From NCBI GenBank assembly GCA_035294225.1, contig DATGLH010000077.1, forward strand, positions 1 through 54,311: a DNA stretch of 54,311 nucleotides. Direction: 5' to 3'. Positions 23,927 through 32,086 of the stretch are shown here, in pieces. This DNA comes from Trebonia sp035294225 (GTDB taxonomy: Bacteria > Actinomycetota > Actinomycetes > Streptosporangiales > Streptosporangiaceae). The stretch's first letter is position 1. Every line of letters starts with the position of its first letter. A model generated the notes under the pieces. The model made no database searches and had not been told where the DNA came from. It worked only from the letters and a program-made list of their open reading frames with translations. The translations under genes and the position numbers were made by a program.

Positions 23927-23966
23927 CCACGGCTTTGCGATCAAGACGACAGACGACGACAGACCT

Positions 23967-24003
23967 GGCGCGCCCCCGGCCGCTCCGCGGCCGGGGGCGC
24001 GCC
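23967..24003. terminator. Bidirectional hairpin between cold-shock gene and permease
   Basis: 17-nt perfect arms (23967-23983 and 23987-24003) with loop TCC, located between two converging genes. Confidence 0.7.
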
Positions 24004-24092
24004 GCGGAGCGGCCGGACGGCAGCGTCGCGGTTATCCCGGGCGCCCGGCGACGCCCTGCCGCAGCCTTCCTCTGGCGAGGCCCTGCCGCAGC

Positions 24093-24144
24093 CTGCCTAC
24101 CGTGACCAGGCAGACTCGCTGCCTACCGTGACCAGGCGGACTCG
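24093..24144. repeat. 26-bp tandem duplication covering the permease stop codon
   Basis: Units at 24093-24118 and 24119-24144 differ at one base. The second contains the permease stop codon, and the first duplicates the gene's last codons beyond the stop. A 14-bp repeat (GCCCTGCCGCAGCC at 24053 and 24080) lies just outside. Confidence 0.85.
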
Positions 24145-25685
24145 GGAGCCCGCCGCCACGCGCGGACGCGCTGCCTGCGCCGGGTGACGAGCATGACAAG
24201 CGCGATGACCAGGGCCGCCGCGGCGATGGCCAGTCCTGCCTGCCCGTTGTTCAGCATCGATACCAGCACGCCGGCCAGGCCGCCGGCCACGTTCGCCACC
24301 TGGTTAAGCGTCTCGGACACCGAGAACGTCGAGGAGCGGATCTCATCGCCGATCTCGCGCTGGACGATCGAGTCCTGGCCCAGCTTGGCCAGGCTGGCGC
24401 AGAAGATCGCGGTGAACTCGACCGCCACGGCCGTCCACAGGCCGAACGACCAGGCGCACAGCACCGTGACCACCGGCGCGATGGCCAGCACGGTGAACAT
24501 GATCAGCTGCGGTGCCCTGCCGCGGAAGAAGGACCCGAGGACCATCGAGGAGAGACTGCCCGCCGACAGGCCCGCGGCCAGCGCGCCTAGGGCGAAGTTA
24601 TGCGCCACCGGGTGGTGCGGTGCGCCGAGCTCCACGCTGCGCAGCAGGAACGCCAGGAGGAACAGGATGTAGCCGGAGAAGGCACGCAGCACCGCGTTGA
24701 TCGTCATCGCCTCAGCGACCACGGGGCCGACGCTGGCCAGGGTGCGCCACCGCCCCCGGCTTCCGTGGGCACGGCTGCTGCCGTCCGCGGACGGCAGCGC
24801 GCCGGGTTCGAGCGGCAGCGTGCGGGACTGCCGGTCCGCCTGGGCCGCCCGGGGATCCGGGCGCCGGGCCGCCCGGGGACCCGGCCCCTGGGCCGGCCAG
24901 GGATCCGGGCGCGTGGGCGGCTCGCGGCCCGGCGCCGGAGCCGGCACGTCCACCTGCTCGGGTAGCCGTAGCGCGAGGATCATCGCGGCCAGGTAGACCA
25001 GGGTGGCGACCCGCAACGTCCACGCGGCGCCCCCCATGAACTGCACGCCGGCGGCGACGCCCGCCGCAATCGTGGAGGCGGCGAGGGATATCAGGCCGGA
25101 CCGCGCGTTGGCGGTCACCAGCGTGATCTCGGCGGGCAGCAGCCGCGGCGTGACCGATGCCTTGACGACCCCGCCGGCTTTCTGCAGCACGAGGATGCCG
25201 AACGCGGCGGGCAGCAGGGTCACCGAGTCGGCGACGTTCGCCGACATGGCATAGCAGAGCAGGCCGCGGGCCATCATCGTGCCGGCGAGCACGAACCGGC
25301 GGCCTTGCTGTATCCGGTCGAGCGCGGGCCCGATGAACGGGGCGAGCACCGCGAACGGCGCCATCGTGATGATCAGGAAGAGCACGACGCGGCCTCGCGC
25401 CTGATCCACGGACGTGCTGAAGAAGATCGTCCCCGCCAGTGCCACGGTGACGAACGCGTCGCCGGCGCCGCTCGCGGCCGTCGTCTCGATGAGCGTGGCC
25501 AGACCGGTACGGGCCGCGCCCTGCGCGCCGGTGATGCGGTGCACGAAACGCCCGGTCCGCCGGGTCGCCCGGCCGCCGGCCTGCGTACCCGATCTGAAGG
25601 CGCGGCCCGCTGCCAGGGCCGTGCCCCCAGCCCGCCGCAGCGCATCGGACATCCGCATGTACCCAGTATTCTTGGTCAGCGGCAC
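24123..25685 (-). CDS. Major facilitator superfamily permease
   Basis: The 520-aa protein has a basic cytoplasmic N-terminus (about 1-60), six hydrophobic segments, a long Pro/Arg-rich central loop of about 75 residues (residues about 240-315) and about six further segments. This is the 6-loop-6 plan of MFS transporters. No substrate motif can be recognised. The start is uncertain: GTG at 25685 opens the frame, while ATGs at 25658 and 25652 are alternatives, none with a ribosome site. It diverges from the DUF3027 gene. This pairing of permease, cold-shock protein and DUF3027 is a recurrent actinobacterial arrangement. Its 3' end lies in a 26-bp tandem duplication. Confidence 0.85.
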   Translation of the reverse strand: MPLTKNTGYMRMSDALRRAGGTALAAGRAFRSGTQAGGRATRRTGRFVHRITGAQGAARTGLATLIETTAASGAGDAFVTVALAGTIFFSTSVDQARGRVVLFLIITMAPFAVLAPFIGPALDRIQQGRRFVLAGTMMARGLLCYAMSANVADSVTLLPAAFGILVLQKAGGVVKASVTPRLLPAEITLVTANARSGLISLAASTIAAGVAAGVQFMGGAAWTLRVATLVYLAAMILALRLPEQVDVPAPAPGREPPTRPDPWPAQGPGPRAARRPDPRAAQADRQSRTLPLEPGALPSADGSSRAHGSRGRWRTLASVGPVVAEAMTINAVLRAFSGYILFLLAFLLRSVELGAPHHPVAHNFALGALAAGLSAGSLSSMVLGSFFRGRAPQLIMFTVLAIAPVVTVLCAWSFGLWTAVAVEFTAIFCASLAKLGQDSIVQREIGDEIRSSTFSVSETLNQVANVAGGLAGVLVSMLNNGQAGLAIAAAALVIALVMLVTRRRQRVRAWRRAPESAWSR

Positions 25686-25753
25686 TGCGACGAGCCCATA
25701 GGGGGATGACCTGGCAGGCCGGCTCTCGCGGCCGGCCGCCGGAGGAGCGAGAA

Positions 25754-26647
25754 TTGGCAGCTGTGAGCACGATCAGAGCCCGCGCGAAGGAACCGGACCA
25801 CATCTGCGCCGAAGCCGTGGACGTGGCCAGGCAGGCCCTGACCGGCGGGGCAGGAGTGAGCCCTGACGCGGTCGGCGCTCATCTGGGCGCCGAGGCCGCC
25901 GGCGATCGTGTCGTAACGCACCTGTTCGAATGCCTCGACCCGGCTTACGTGGGATGGCGGTGGGCCGTCACGATGGCGCGCGCCCCGCGCTCGAAGGTGG
26001 TCACGGTGAACGAGAGCGTCCTGCTGCCCGGCCCGGACGCGCTGCTAGCGCCGCCGTGGGTGCCCTGGCAGGACCGGCTGCGCCCGGGTGACGTAGGCAT
26101 CGGCGACCTGCTGCCGGCCAGCGCGGACGACGAGCGCCTGGTCCCGCTGGTGATCCTCGACGGCGACGACCCTGTCGTCGACTGGTTCAGCCCCCGGACC
26201 GACGCGGACAACGCCGAGGCGGGACCGCAAGAGCCAGCCGAGTTGCCCGCTCCCGGGCGGTCCCGCGTGCTGTCCGCCTACGGCCGCGACGACACGGCGC
26301 AGCGCTGGTACGAAAGCGATCACGGACCGCGCACACCGCTTTCCCACGCCGCGCCAGCGCACTGCGTGAGCTGCGGGTTCTTCGTGCCGCTCAGCGGCGG
26401 GCTCGGCCGTCTCTTCGGCGTCTGCGGCAATGCCTTCGCGCCGGACGACGGCCGGGTGGTCTCGGCGGATCACGGCTGCGGCGCGCACTCGGAGGCGGCG
26501 GGAACCGGGGCCGCGGCGCAGGCGACCGCCCCGGTGATCGACGAGTTCGGCTACGACCTGGTGGACCTGCCGGGTGTGTCGGTGGAAGAGACGGTCTTCG
26601 AACCGCTGTCCCGCGATACGTACCCCGAGTCCGGCTCCGAAGGCTGA
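25754..26647 (+). CDS. DUF3027 family protein
   Basis: The protein (297 aa from the TTG at 25754) matches the actinobacterial DUF3027 family: VGWRWAVTMARAPRSKVVTVNESVLLPG, WVPWQDRLRPGDVGIGDLLP and a Cys-rich segment HCVSCGFF...VCGNAF...HGCGAH that may bind zinc. Function is unknown. I choose TTG 25754 because GGAGGAG lies 6 nt upstream; the frame also opens at ATG 25706 and GTG 25763. Its last 97 bp overlap the convergent DUF2530 gene, in a region made of a 15-bp unit repeated three times that carries this gene's stop codon. Confidence 0.85.
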   Translation: MAAVSTIRARAKEPDHICAEAVDVARQALTGGAGVSPDAVGAHLGAEAAGDRVVTHLFECLDPAYVGWRWAVTMARAPRSKVVTVNESVLLPGPDALLAPPWVPWQDRLRPGDVGIGDLLPASADDERLVPLVILDGDDPVVDWFSPRTDADNAEAGPQEPAELPAPGRSRVLSAYGRDDTAQRWYESDHGPRTPLSHAAPAHCVSCGFFVPLSGGLGRLFGVCGNAFAPDDGRVVSADHGCGAHSEAAGTGAAAQATAPVIDEFGYDLVDLPGVSVEETVFEPLSRDTYPESGSEG

Positions 26648-26922
26648 GCCTCCGAAGGCTGAGCCTCCGAAGGCTGAGCGCGCCGGAGCGCGGCTCGTGC
26701 CCGCCCCCGCTTGAGCACGGGCACGTACCAGAGCCCGAACAGCCCCATGCCCAGGCCGGCGGCGCAGGTCCACACCCACCACCGCGATCCGGGCGGCAGC
26801 GCGGCGCGGACGATGAGCAGGATCACGAGCGCGACCGCCCACCCGGCGGTGATCACCGCTGTCACCGTGCGGTCGTCCGCCTCTCGTGGCGGAGGCGGCT
26901 CCGGGCGTTCTGCTTGTCCCAC
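26551..26922 (-). CDS. DUF2530 small membrane protein
   Basis: The 123-aa protein has a Pro-rich N-terminus, two hydrophobic segments (about residues 22-43 and 48-67) and a polar tail. It fits the DUF2530 family of actinobacterial membrane proteins, function unknown. The tail contains AQPSE three times, encoded by the 15-bp triple repeat that also overlaps the end of the DUF3027 gene on the other strand. The natural end of the family is near residue 80, so the last 40 residues are probably a recent read-into extension. The GTG start has no ribosome site. TAGCCT ends 6 nt before it, consistent with a leaderless mRNA. Confidence 0.82.
   Translation of the reverse strand: MGQAERPEPPPPREADDRTVTAVITAGWAVALVILLIVRAALPPGSRWWVWTCAAGLGMGLFGLWYVPVLKRGRARAALRRAQPSEAQPSEAQPSEPDSGYVSRDSGSKTVSSTDTPGRSTRS
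26635..26679. repeat. 15-bp unit repeated three times in a convergent gene overlap
   Basis: CTCCGAAGGCTGAGC at 26635, 26650 and 26665, all perfect. The first copy holds the DUF3027 stop codon; read on the other strand the array encodes AQPSE repeats of DUF2530. Confidence 0.92.
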
Positions 26923-27035
26923 GTTCCAAGGCTAACTGGCTCGCGGCGGCGGCTGCCCCGCCGCCGTAATGCGGTATCTTCACTCTCTCTTATGCGGCTC
27001 TTATGCGGCCAGGCCGCGCGTGATGTACTTGGTGG

Positions 27036-27488
27036 ATGCCTCAGGCAGGTACGCAATCGGACGCGGGACTGGCGACCGCGATGCGGATTTCGATCAGCAG
27101 GCTCGCGCGGCGTCTCCGGGTGGAGCGCTTCGGACTCGGCGGGACCGAAACGGTCCTTTCTGACATCCAACTCGCCGCGCTGGCGGCGCTGGAACGTCAC
27201 CAGGCAATGACCCCAGGCGAGCTCGCGGACCACGAGAAGGTGCAGCCGCCGTCGATGACCCGGGTGATCGCGGTGCTCGAAGAGCGCAGCCTGGTGCAGC
27301 GGGAGCCGCACCCCACCGACCGCAGGCAGGTGATCCTCACGGTGACCCCGGAAGGCCGCGCGCTGGTGAACCGGGTGCGCCGCCGTCGTGAGGCGTGGCT
27401 CGCGCAGCGGCTGCAGGAGCTGACCCCGGAGGAGCGCGCGATCTTGCGGGCCGCGGCCCCGATCCTTGAAAAGCTGAGCCAGTCCTGA
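27036..27488 (+). CDS. MarR-family transcriptional regulator
   Basis: The 150-aa protein has the MarR winged-helix layout: SDIQLAALAALERHQAMTPGELADHEKVQPPSMTRVIAVLEERSLVQRE as helix-turn-helix, then the wing PHPTDRRQVILTVTPEGRALV with the conserved Asp-x-Arg. It is dimeric by family and binds palindromic operators; ligand and targets are unknown. The ATG start has only GGTGG nearby. Upstream is an 11-bp tandem duplication (CTCTTATGCGG, 26987-27008) that may lie in its promoter. It ends 1 bp from the convergent phosphodiesterase gene. Confidence 0.9.
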   Translation: MPQAGTQSDAGLATAMRISISRLARRLRVERFGLGGTETVLSDIQLAALAALERHQAMTPGELADHEKVQPPSMTRVIAVLEERSLVQREPHPTDRRQVILTVTPEGRALVNRVRRRREAWLAQRLQELTPEERAILRAAAPILEKLSQS

Positions 27489-27489
27489 T

Positions 27490-28113
27490 TTACGCTTGCC
27501 CGGTATGGTCGTCAGACCGGGCGAGCAGCCGGGGGGTTCCGGGGGGTCGTCCCCCCGGGCTAGCAGCGAGCTGCCACGTGCCCAGCGTCTCGTACCGGGG
27601 GTGCCCGCCGAGCCGGCTGCGGATGAGGCAGATCTCCCCGGCGGTCCACGACGGGCCCTGGTACCCCTCGAGGCCGGCGACGATGGCGCGCACGTCGGCT
27701 GGCGCGCGGCACCGCGCGAGCGTCAGGTGCGGCCGGAAGCGGCGAGCGGCATCGGGCGGCACGGCCCCGGCCCGGCGCGCGGCCGCGCTGACCGATGCGG
27801 CGAGGTCGCCGAGTGCGCGCCGGTCGCCCGCAAGGCCGCTCCACAGCACGTTGGCCCTGGCGGGGCCGGGGAACGCCCCGGCGCTGGCCACGCTCAGGCT
27901 GAAGGAGGAGTGACGGCGGGCGGCGCGCCCGAGGCGCGGCAGCAGCCGGGTAAGGCTCAGGTCGCTCACCTCGCCCAGGAAGGCGAGCGTGATGTGCCAG
28001 GCCTCGCGGCTGGTCCACCGCAGGTCCTCGCGGAGCGGGCGGAACGGCGCGCATGCCGCGTCCAGGTCATCGAGAACCGCGGGCGGCGGGGCGAGCCCGA
28101 CGAACAGCCTCAT
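27490..28113 (-). CDS. thpR: RNA 2',3'-cyclic phosphodiesterase (2'-5' RNA ligase family)
   Basis: The 207-aa protein of the 2H phosphoesterase superfamily has both catalytic H-x-T motifs, HITLAFLG at residue 40 and HLTLARC near residue 130, with the family N-terminus MRLFVGLAPP. ThpR/LigT enzymes hydrolyse 2',3'-cyclic phosphate ends of RNA and can ligate tRNA halves in vitro. The ATG has GAGGTG a few bases upstream. The C-terminal 25 residues are Pro/Gly-rich and atypical. It is convergent with MarR, 1 bp between stops. Confidence 0.92.
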   Translation of the reverse strand: MRLFVGLAPPPAVLDDLDAACAPFRPLREDLRWTSREAWHITLAFLGEVSDLSLTRLLPRLGRAARRHSSFSLSVASAGAFPGPARANVLWSGLAGDRRALGDLAASVSAAARRAGAVPPDAARRFRPHLTLARCRAPADVRAIVAGLEGYQGPSWTAGEICLIRSRLGGHPRYETLGTWQLAASPGGRPPGTPRLLARSDDHTGQA

Positions 28114-29339
28114 AGATCACCTCTGCCACGTAGGCTATGGCCGTGAACAGGGTTCCCCGGTGGCTGCTGCCCACGGTGCTGGGGCTGCTGGTGCTCGTGG
28201 TGCTGATGGGCGCCTTCGCGCGCTAACGCGAGCCGTTCGGCCACATAGTCGATGCATGCGGTGAGCGCGGCCACGTCATCGGGGTCCACCGCCGGGAACA
28301 TGCCGATCCGCAGCTGGTTGCGGCCGAGCTTGCGGTACGACTCGGTGTCCACGATCCCGTTTTCCCGCAGCACCGCGGCCACCGCGTCGGCGCTCACCTC
28401 ATCGCTGAAGTCGACGGTGCCGACCACGGGGGACCGCATGGCGGGGTCGGTCACGAACGGTGCGGCGAACGCCGACTTTTCGGCCCACTCGTAGAGGATT
28501 CCCGCCGAACGGGCCGTCCGCTGCTCGCACCAGGCCATGCCGCCTCGTTCCAGCAGCCAGTCCACCTGCGCGGCGAGCAGCACAAGGGTGGACACCGCGG
28601 GCGTGTTATAGGTCTGGTCCTTGACCGAGTTCTCCACCGCGATCCGCAGGGACAAGAAACCGGGGATGTACCGGCCGCTGGCCGCGATTTCGTCGATCCG
28701 CTCCAGGGCCGCCGGGGACAGCACCGCGATCCACAACCCGCCGTCGGCACCGAAGACCTTCTGCGGCGCGAAATAGTACGCGTCGTATTCCGCCGGGTCG
28801 GCCGGCAGCGCCCCTGCCCCGCTGGTCGCGTCCACCAGCACCAGGGACCCTTCGTCCGCGCCCGCCGGGCGCCGGACCGGCATGCAGACGCCGGTCGAGG
28901 TCTCGTTGTGGGTGAGCGCGTAGGCGTCCACCCCCGCCTCGGCGCGCGGCAGCGGGTGGCTGCCCGGCTCGGACGAGATGACCGTCGGCTCCTTCAGCCA
29001 GGGCACGTCCGACGTGACCGCGGCGAACTTCGCCGAGAATTCGCCGAACGACAGGTGCTGTGACTTCTCCCGGATCAGCCCGAACGCGGCGGCGTCCCAG
29101 AAGGCGGTGGTGCCTCCGTTGCCCAGAGCCACCACGTGCCCGTTCGGAAGGCCGAAAAGCTCGGCCAGCCCGGAACGGACGCGCCGCACGACAGCCCGCA
29201 CCGGCGCCTGCCGGTGCGACGTGCCGAGCTCGCGCGCGGCCGCGAGCCTGGCGACCTGTTCCGGGCGCACCTTGGTGGGGCCGGAGCCGAACCTGCCGTC
29301 CCGCGGCCTGATCTGTTCGGGGATGACGATGCCGCTCAC
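28110..29339 (-). CDS. serC: Phosphoserine aminotransferase (actinobacterial type)
   Basis: SerC transaminates 3-phosphohydroxypyruvate to O-phosphoserine in serine synthesis, using PLP. The protein has RFGSGPTKVRPEQ at the N-terminus, LGNGGTTAFWDAAAF, LVLVDATSGAGALP and YYFAPQKVFGADGG with the PLP Lys, all features of the actinobacterial SerC group. Homologues normally end near ACIDYVAERLAL. Here 409 aa includes about 35 extra His/Gln/Pro-rich residues, which run antisense through a tiny membrane ORF and look like loss of the original stop. The GTG start has TACCCT ending 6 nt upstream and no ribosome site, so it is probably leaderless. It lies 16 bp from the end of the citrate synthase gene. 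Confidence 0.94.
   Translation of the reverse strand: MSGIVIPEQIRPRDGRFGSGPTKVRPEQVARLAAARELGTSHRQAPVRAVVRRVRSGLAELFGLPNGHVVALGNGGTTAFWDAAAFGLIREKSQHLSFGEFSAKFAAVTSDVPWLKEPTVISSEPGSHPLPRAEAGVDAYALTHNETSTGVCMPVRRPAGADEGSLVLVDATSGAGALPADPAEYDAYYFAPQKVFGADGGLWIAVLSPAALERIDEIAASGRYIPGFLSLRIAVENSVKDQTYNTPAVSTLVLLAAQVDWLLERGGMAWCEQRTARSAGILYEWAEKSAFAAPFVTDPAMRSPVVGTVDFSDEVSADAVAAVLRENGIVDTESYRKLGRNQLRIGMFPAVDPDDVAALTACIDYVAERLALAREGAHQHHEHQQPQHRGQQPPGNPVHGHSLRGRGDL
28143..28226 (+). CDS. Tiny single-pass membrane protein, antisense to the serC 3' end
   Basis: This 27-codon frame reads MNRVPRWLLPTVLGLL then LVVLMGAFAR: a basic N-terminus and one clean hydrophobic helix, the pattern of real small membrane proteins. 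TAGGCT (28131-28136) ends exactly 6 nt before the GTG start, as in other leaderless genes of this window. An in-frame ATG at 28137 is the alternative start. The opposite strand here encodes only the low-complexity His/Gln tail of SerC. No family is recognised. Expression evidence would be needed to be sure. Confidence 0.5.
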   Translation: MNRVPRWLLPTVLGLLVLVVLMGAFAR

Positions 29340-29355
29340 CCGACCAGGGTAGCGT

Positions 29356-30465
29356 TCAGACCTCCCGGTCGAGCACCTCAGCCGCGCCGGGCACGTCCCT
29401 GACGGGCCGGGCGCCGGGGCCGGTGTAGCGGGCGGACGGGCGGACGAGGCGGCCGGTCAGCTTCTGCTCGAGGATGTGCGCCGACCAGCCCGCGGTCCGG
29501 GCGCAGGTGAACATCGACGGGGTGACCTCCGCCGGGATCTGGGCGAAGTCCAGCACGATCGCCGCCCAGAACTCCACGTTGGTCTCGAGCACGCGGTCCG
29601 GCCGCCGGGCCCGCAGCTCGGCCAGCGCGGCGTTCTCCAGCGCCAGGGCCACCTCGTACCGCGGCGCGCCGAGCTCCTTCGCGGTGCGGCGCAGCACCCG
29701 GGCCCGCGGGTCCTCGGCCCGGTACACCCGGTGCCCGAAGCCCATCAGCCGCCCGCCGCGGTCGAGAACGGACTTCACGTACCCTTCCGCGTCGCCGGTG
29801 CGCTCGACTTCCTCGATCATGTGCAGCACGCGGGCTGGCGCGCCCCCGTGCAGCGGGCCGGACAGGGCGCCGACCGCGCCGGACATCGCCGCCGCGACGT
29901 CCGCGCCGGTGGAGGCGATCACCCGGGCGGTGAACGTGGAGGCGTTCATCCCGTGCTCGGCGGCGGAGGTCCAGTAGGCGTCCACCGCTCTGACGTGCCG
30001 CGGGTCGGGCTCGCCGCGCCAGCGGATCAGGAATGCCTCGGCCGCGGTCTTCGCCTCGGCTACGCGGCTCTGCGGGACCGCGGGAAGGCCGGCGCCGCGG
30101 GCCGACTGCGCGACGAACGACAGCATCTGCACCGAGACGCGGGCGAGGTCGTCGCGTGCCTGCTCGGGGCCGATGTCAAGCAGCGGGCGCAGTCCCCAGG
30201 CCGGGGCGAGCGCGGCGACCGCGCTCTGCACGTCGGCGCGGACATCGCCGGTGTGCCTGGGCAGCTCCAGTGGCTCGGCCGACGGCAGCCCCGGGGTGAA
30301 GGAATTGTCGACGAGCAGCCCCCACACGTGGCCGTAGGACACGTGCCCGGCGAGCTCCTCGATGTCCACGCCACGGTAGCGGAGCGAGCCGCCTTCCTTG
30401 TCGGGTTCGGCGATCTCGGTCTCGAATGCCACGACGCCTTCGAGACCCGGCTTGAAGTCGGACAT
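29356..30465 (-). CDS. Citrate synthase (citrate synthase 2 type)
   Basis: It condenses acetyl-CoA and oxaloacetate to citrate; 2-methylcitrate synthase activity is possible in this subfamily. The 369-aa protein shows LRYRGVDIEELAG, AAEHGMNASTFTARV with the first catalytic His, GPLHGGAPARV, GFGHRVYRAEDPRA with the second His, and FWAAIVLD near the catalytic Asp. The frame opens at 30522, but the ATG at 30465 has GAGGAG about 10 nt upstream and gives the usual N-terminus MSDFKPGLEGVVAFET. It is divergent from pdxH, a pairing also found in Streptomyces. Confidence 0.93.
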   Translation of the reverse strand: MSDFKPGLEGVVAFETEIAEPDKEGGSLRYRGVDIEELAGHVSYGHVWGLLVDNSFTPGLPSAEPLELPRHTGDVRADVQSAVAALAPAWGLRPLLDIGPEQARDDLARVSVQMLSFVAQSARGAGLPAVPQSRVAEAKTAAEAFLIRWRGEPDPRHVRAVDAYWTSAAEHGMNASTFTARVIASTGADVAAAMSGAVGALSGPLHGGAPARVLHMIEEVERTGDAEGYVKSVLDRGGRLMGFGHRVYRAEDPRARVLRRTAKELGAPRYEVALALENAALAELRARRPDRVLETNVEFWAAIVLDFAQIPAEVTPSMFTCARTAGWSAHILEQKLTGRLVRPSARYTGPGARPVRDVPGAAEVLDREV

Positions 30466-30596
30466 CAGCCTTTTCTCCTCCCGGTAGGGGGTTCGCGGGC
30501 GAGCCGGCGCATTGGTGCGCACCAGCCAGCCGCGGCTTCATTGAACCGCCGCGTGCGGGGTTGCGGTAGCCCGGCGGCATGTAAAGATCGTCATTT

Positions 30597-31208
30597 ATGG
30601 ACGCGACGCTAACACCGGAAATGCTTGACGCCTGCCCGATGACGCAGTTCGCGCGCTGGCTCGACGACGCCGCTGCCGCGGGCTTGCCCGAGCCGACCGC
30701 GATGGTGCTCGCCACGATGGGCGACCGCCCCCACGCGCGGACCGTCCTGCTCAAGGCCCACGACACGGGCGGTTTCACCTTCTACACGAACCGCACCTCC
30801 CGCAAGGGCGCCGACCTCGCGGCGGATCCGCGCTGCTGCGCGGTCTTCCCCTGGTACGGCCTGGGCCGCCAGGTGACCGTGGAGGGCAGCGCGCGGCCGC
30901 TTTCGACGGCGGAAAGCGAGCCGTATTTCCGCTCGCGCCCGCGCGGATCGCAGATCGGCGCGTGGGCCAGCCGGCAGTCGCGCGTGCTCGCATCGCGCGC
31001 GGAGCTGGACGACCGGGTCGCCGAGCTGTCGGCACGGTGGCCCGAGGGGACCGAGGTGCCGATGCCGGACTTCTGGGGCGGGTACCTCATCGTGCCGGAC
31101 ACGATCGAGTTCTGGCAGTCCCGGCCGAACCGCCTCCACGACCGGCTGCGGTACCGGCGCGCGGCGTCCGGCGATGGCGGCTGGGTCATCGAGCGGCTGT
31201 CGCCCTAG
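30597..31208 (+). CDS. pdxH: Pyridoxamine 5'-phosphate oxidase
   Basis: PdxH makes pyridoxal 5'-phosphate from the pyridoxine or pyridoxamine phosphates with FMN and oxygen. The 203-aa protein shows the expected blocks: FARWLDDAAAAGLPEPTAMVLAT, ARTVLLKAHDTGGFTFYTNRTSRKG (FMN phosphate binding), VTVEGSARPLS, the basic region FRSRPRGSQIGAWAS, and at the C-terminus FWQSRPNRLHDRLRY with the conserved substrate-binding Arg and His. Length is normal. The ATG has no ribosome site and the leader is AT-rich. Confidence 0.95.
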   Translation: MDATLTPEMLDACPMTQFARWLDDAAAAGLPEPTAMVLATMGDRPHARTVLLKAHDTGGFTFYTNRTSRKGADLAADPRCCAVFPWYGLGRQVTVEGSARPLSTAESEPYFRSRPRGSQIGAWASRQSRVLASRAELDDRVAELSARWPEGTEVPMPDFWGGYLIVPDTIEFWQSRPNRLHDRLRYRRAASGDGGWVIERLSP

Positions 31209-31265
31209 GCGCACGGGGGTTGCCGTGCGAGCGCGTAGCATCGCATTCAGAAGGCCGGCTGGTTT

Positions 31266-31293
31266 GTGCCAACAGGGGAGTGCCAACAGGGGA
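31266..31293. repeat. 14-bp tandem duplication carrying the ribosome-site region of the IdeR-like gene
   Basis: GTGCCAACAGGGGA at 31266-31279 and 31280-31293, followed by GT of a third unit. The GGGGAG of the second copy lies 11 nt before the IdeR-like start, so the putative ribosome site has been duplicated. Confidence 0.85.
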
Positions 31294-31303
31294 GTAAGGT
31301 TCA

Positions 31304-32053
31304 GTGACTGCCCAGGGGCTTATCGACACGACGGAGATGTACCTCCGTACGGTCTTCGAACTGGAAGAGGAGGGGATCGTCCCGCTGCGCGCGCGGATCG
31401 CGGAACGGCTCTCTCAGTCCGGCCCGACGGTCAGCCAGACGGTCGCCCGGATGGAACGGGACGGCTTGCTGCACGTGGCGGGCGACCGGCAGCTCGCGCT
31501 CAGCGAAACCGGACGGACGCTGGCGACGCGCGTGATGCGCAAGCACCGGCTGGCCGAGTGCCTGCTGGTCAGCATCATCAAGCTGCCGTGGGAAGAAGTG
31601 CATATCGAGGCGTGCCGCTGGGAGCACGTCATCTCGGAGAGCGTCGAGCGGCGCCTGTTCGAACTGCTCGGCCGCCCCGACCGCTGCCCGCACGGCAACC
31701 TGATCCCGGGCCTGGAGGAACTGATCACGGGAGAGCCCCCCGCGGTTCCCGCGCCCGGTGCGGCCGGTGCGGCCGGTGCGGCCGGGGCCCAGCAGGATCA
31801 GCCGATGACGGCCGTGATCCGTGACACTTTTGGGGCCGTACGGGCTACTGTGACCAGGATTACGGAGCATGTTCAAAGTGACCTTGTTCTGATGCATAAA
31901 CTGAAGCGGGCCGGGATACAACCCGGACGCAAGGTGTTGCTCGAGGCAGTTCACGGTGATGTCCGGGTGTGCGGCGAGGACGGCACGGACGGGACGGAGC
32001 CGGTCGACATCCCAGCCGAGGTAGCCTCGCACGTATTTGTGTCCAAGGAGTGA
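31304..32053 (+). CDS. ideR: Iron-dependent repressor, DtxR/IdeR family
   Basis: IdeR-type repressors bind Fe(II) and shut off siderophore and iron-uptake genes. The 249-aa protein has the N-terminal winged helix (IDTTEMYLRTVFELEEEG, SQSGPTVSQTVARMERDGLL). The metal ligands are all present: the Met of TTEM, the His and Glu of MRKHRLAE, and the His, Cys, Glu and His of VHIEACRWEH. A C-terminal SH3-like domain (about 160-240) is present. It is longer than IdeR because of an insert with Gly/Ala repeats (AGAAGAAGA from a 9-bp triplicate) before the SH3 domain. The GTG start follows a duplicated ribosome site. A phosphatase gene follows after 33 bp. Confidence 0.92.
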   Translation: MTAQGLIDTTEMYLRTVFELEEEGIVPLRARIAERLSQSGPTVSQTVARMERDGLLHVAGDRQLALSETGRTLATRVMRKHRLAECLLVSIIKLPWEEVHIEACRWEHVISESVERRLFELLGRPDRCPHGNLIPGLEELITGEPPAVPAPGAAGAAGAAGAQQDQPMTAVIRDTFGAVRATVTRITEHVQSDLVLMHKLKRAGIQPGRKVLLEAVHGDVRVCGEDGTDGTEPVDIPAEVASHVFVSKE

Positions 32054-32086
32054 CCAGGGACCTACTCAGTGACCGGAGCGTGACAA

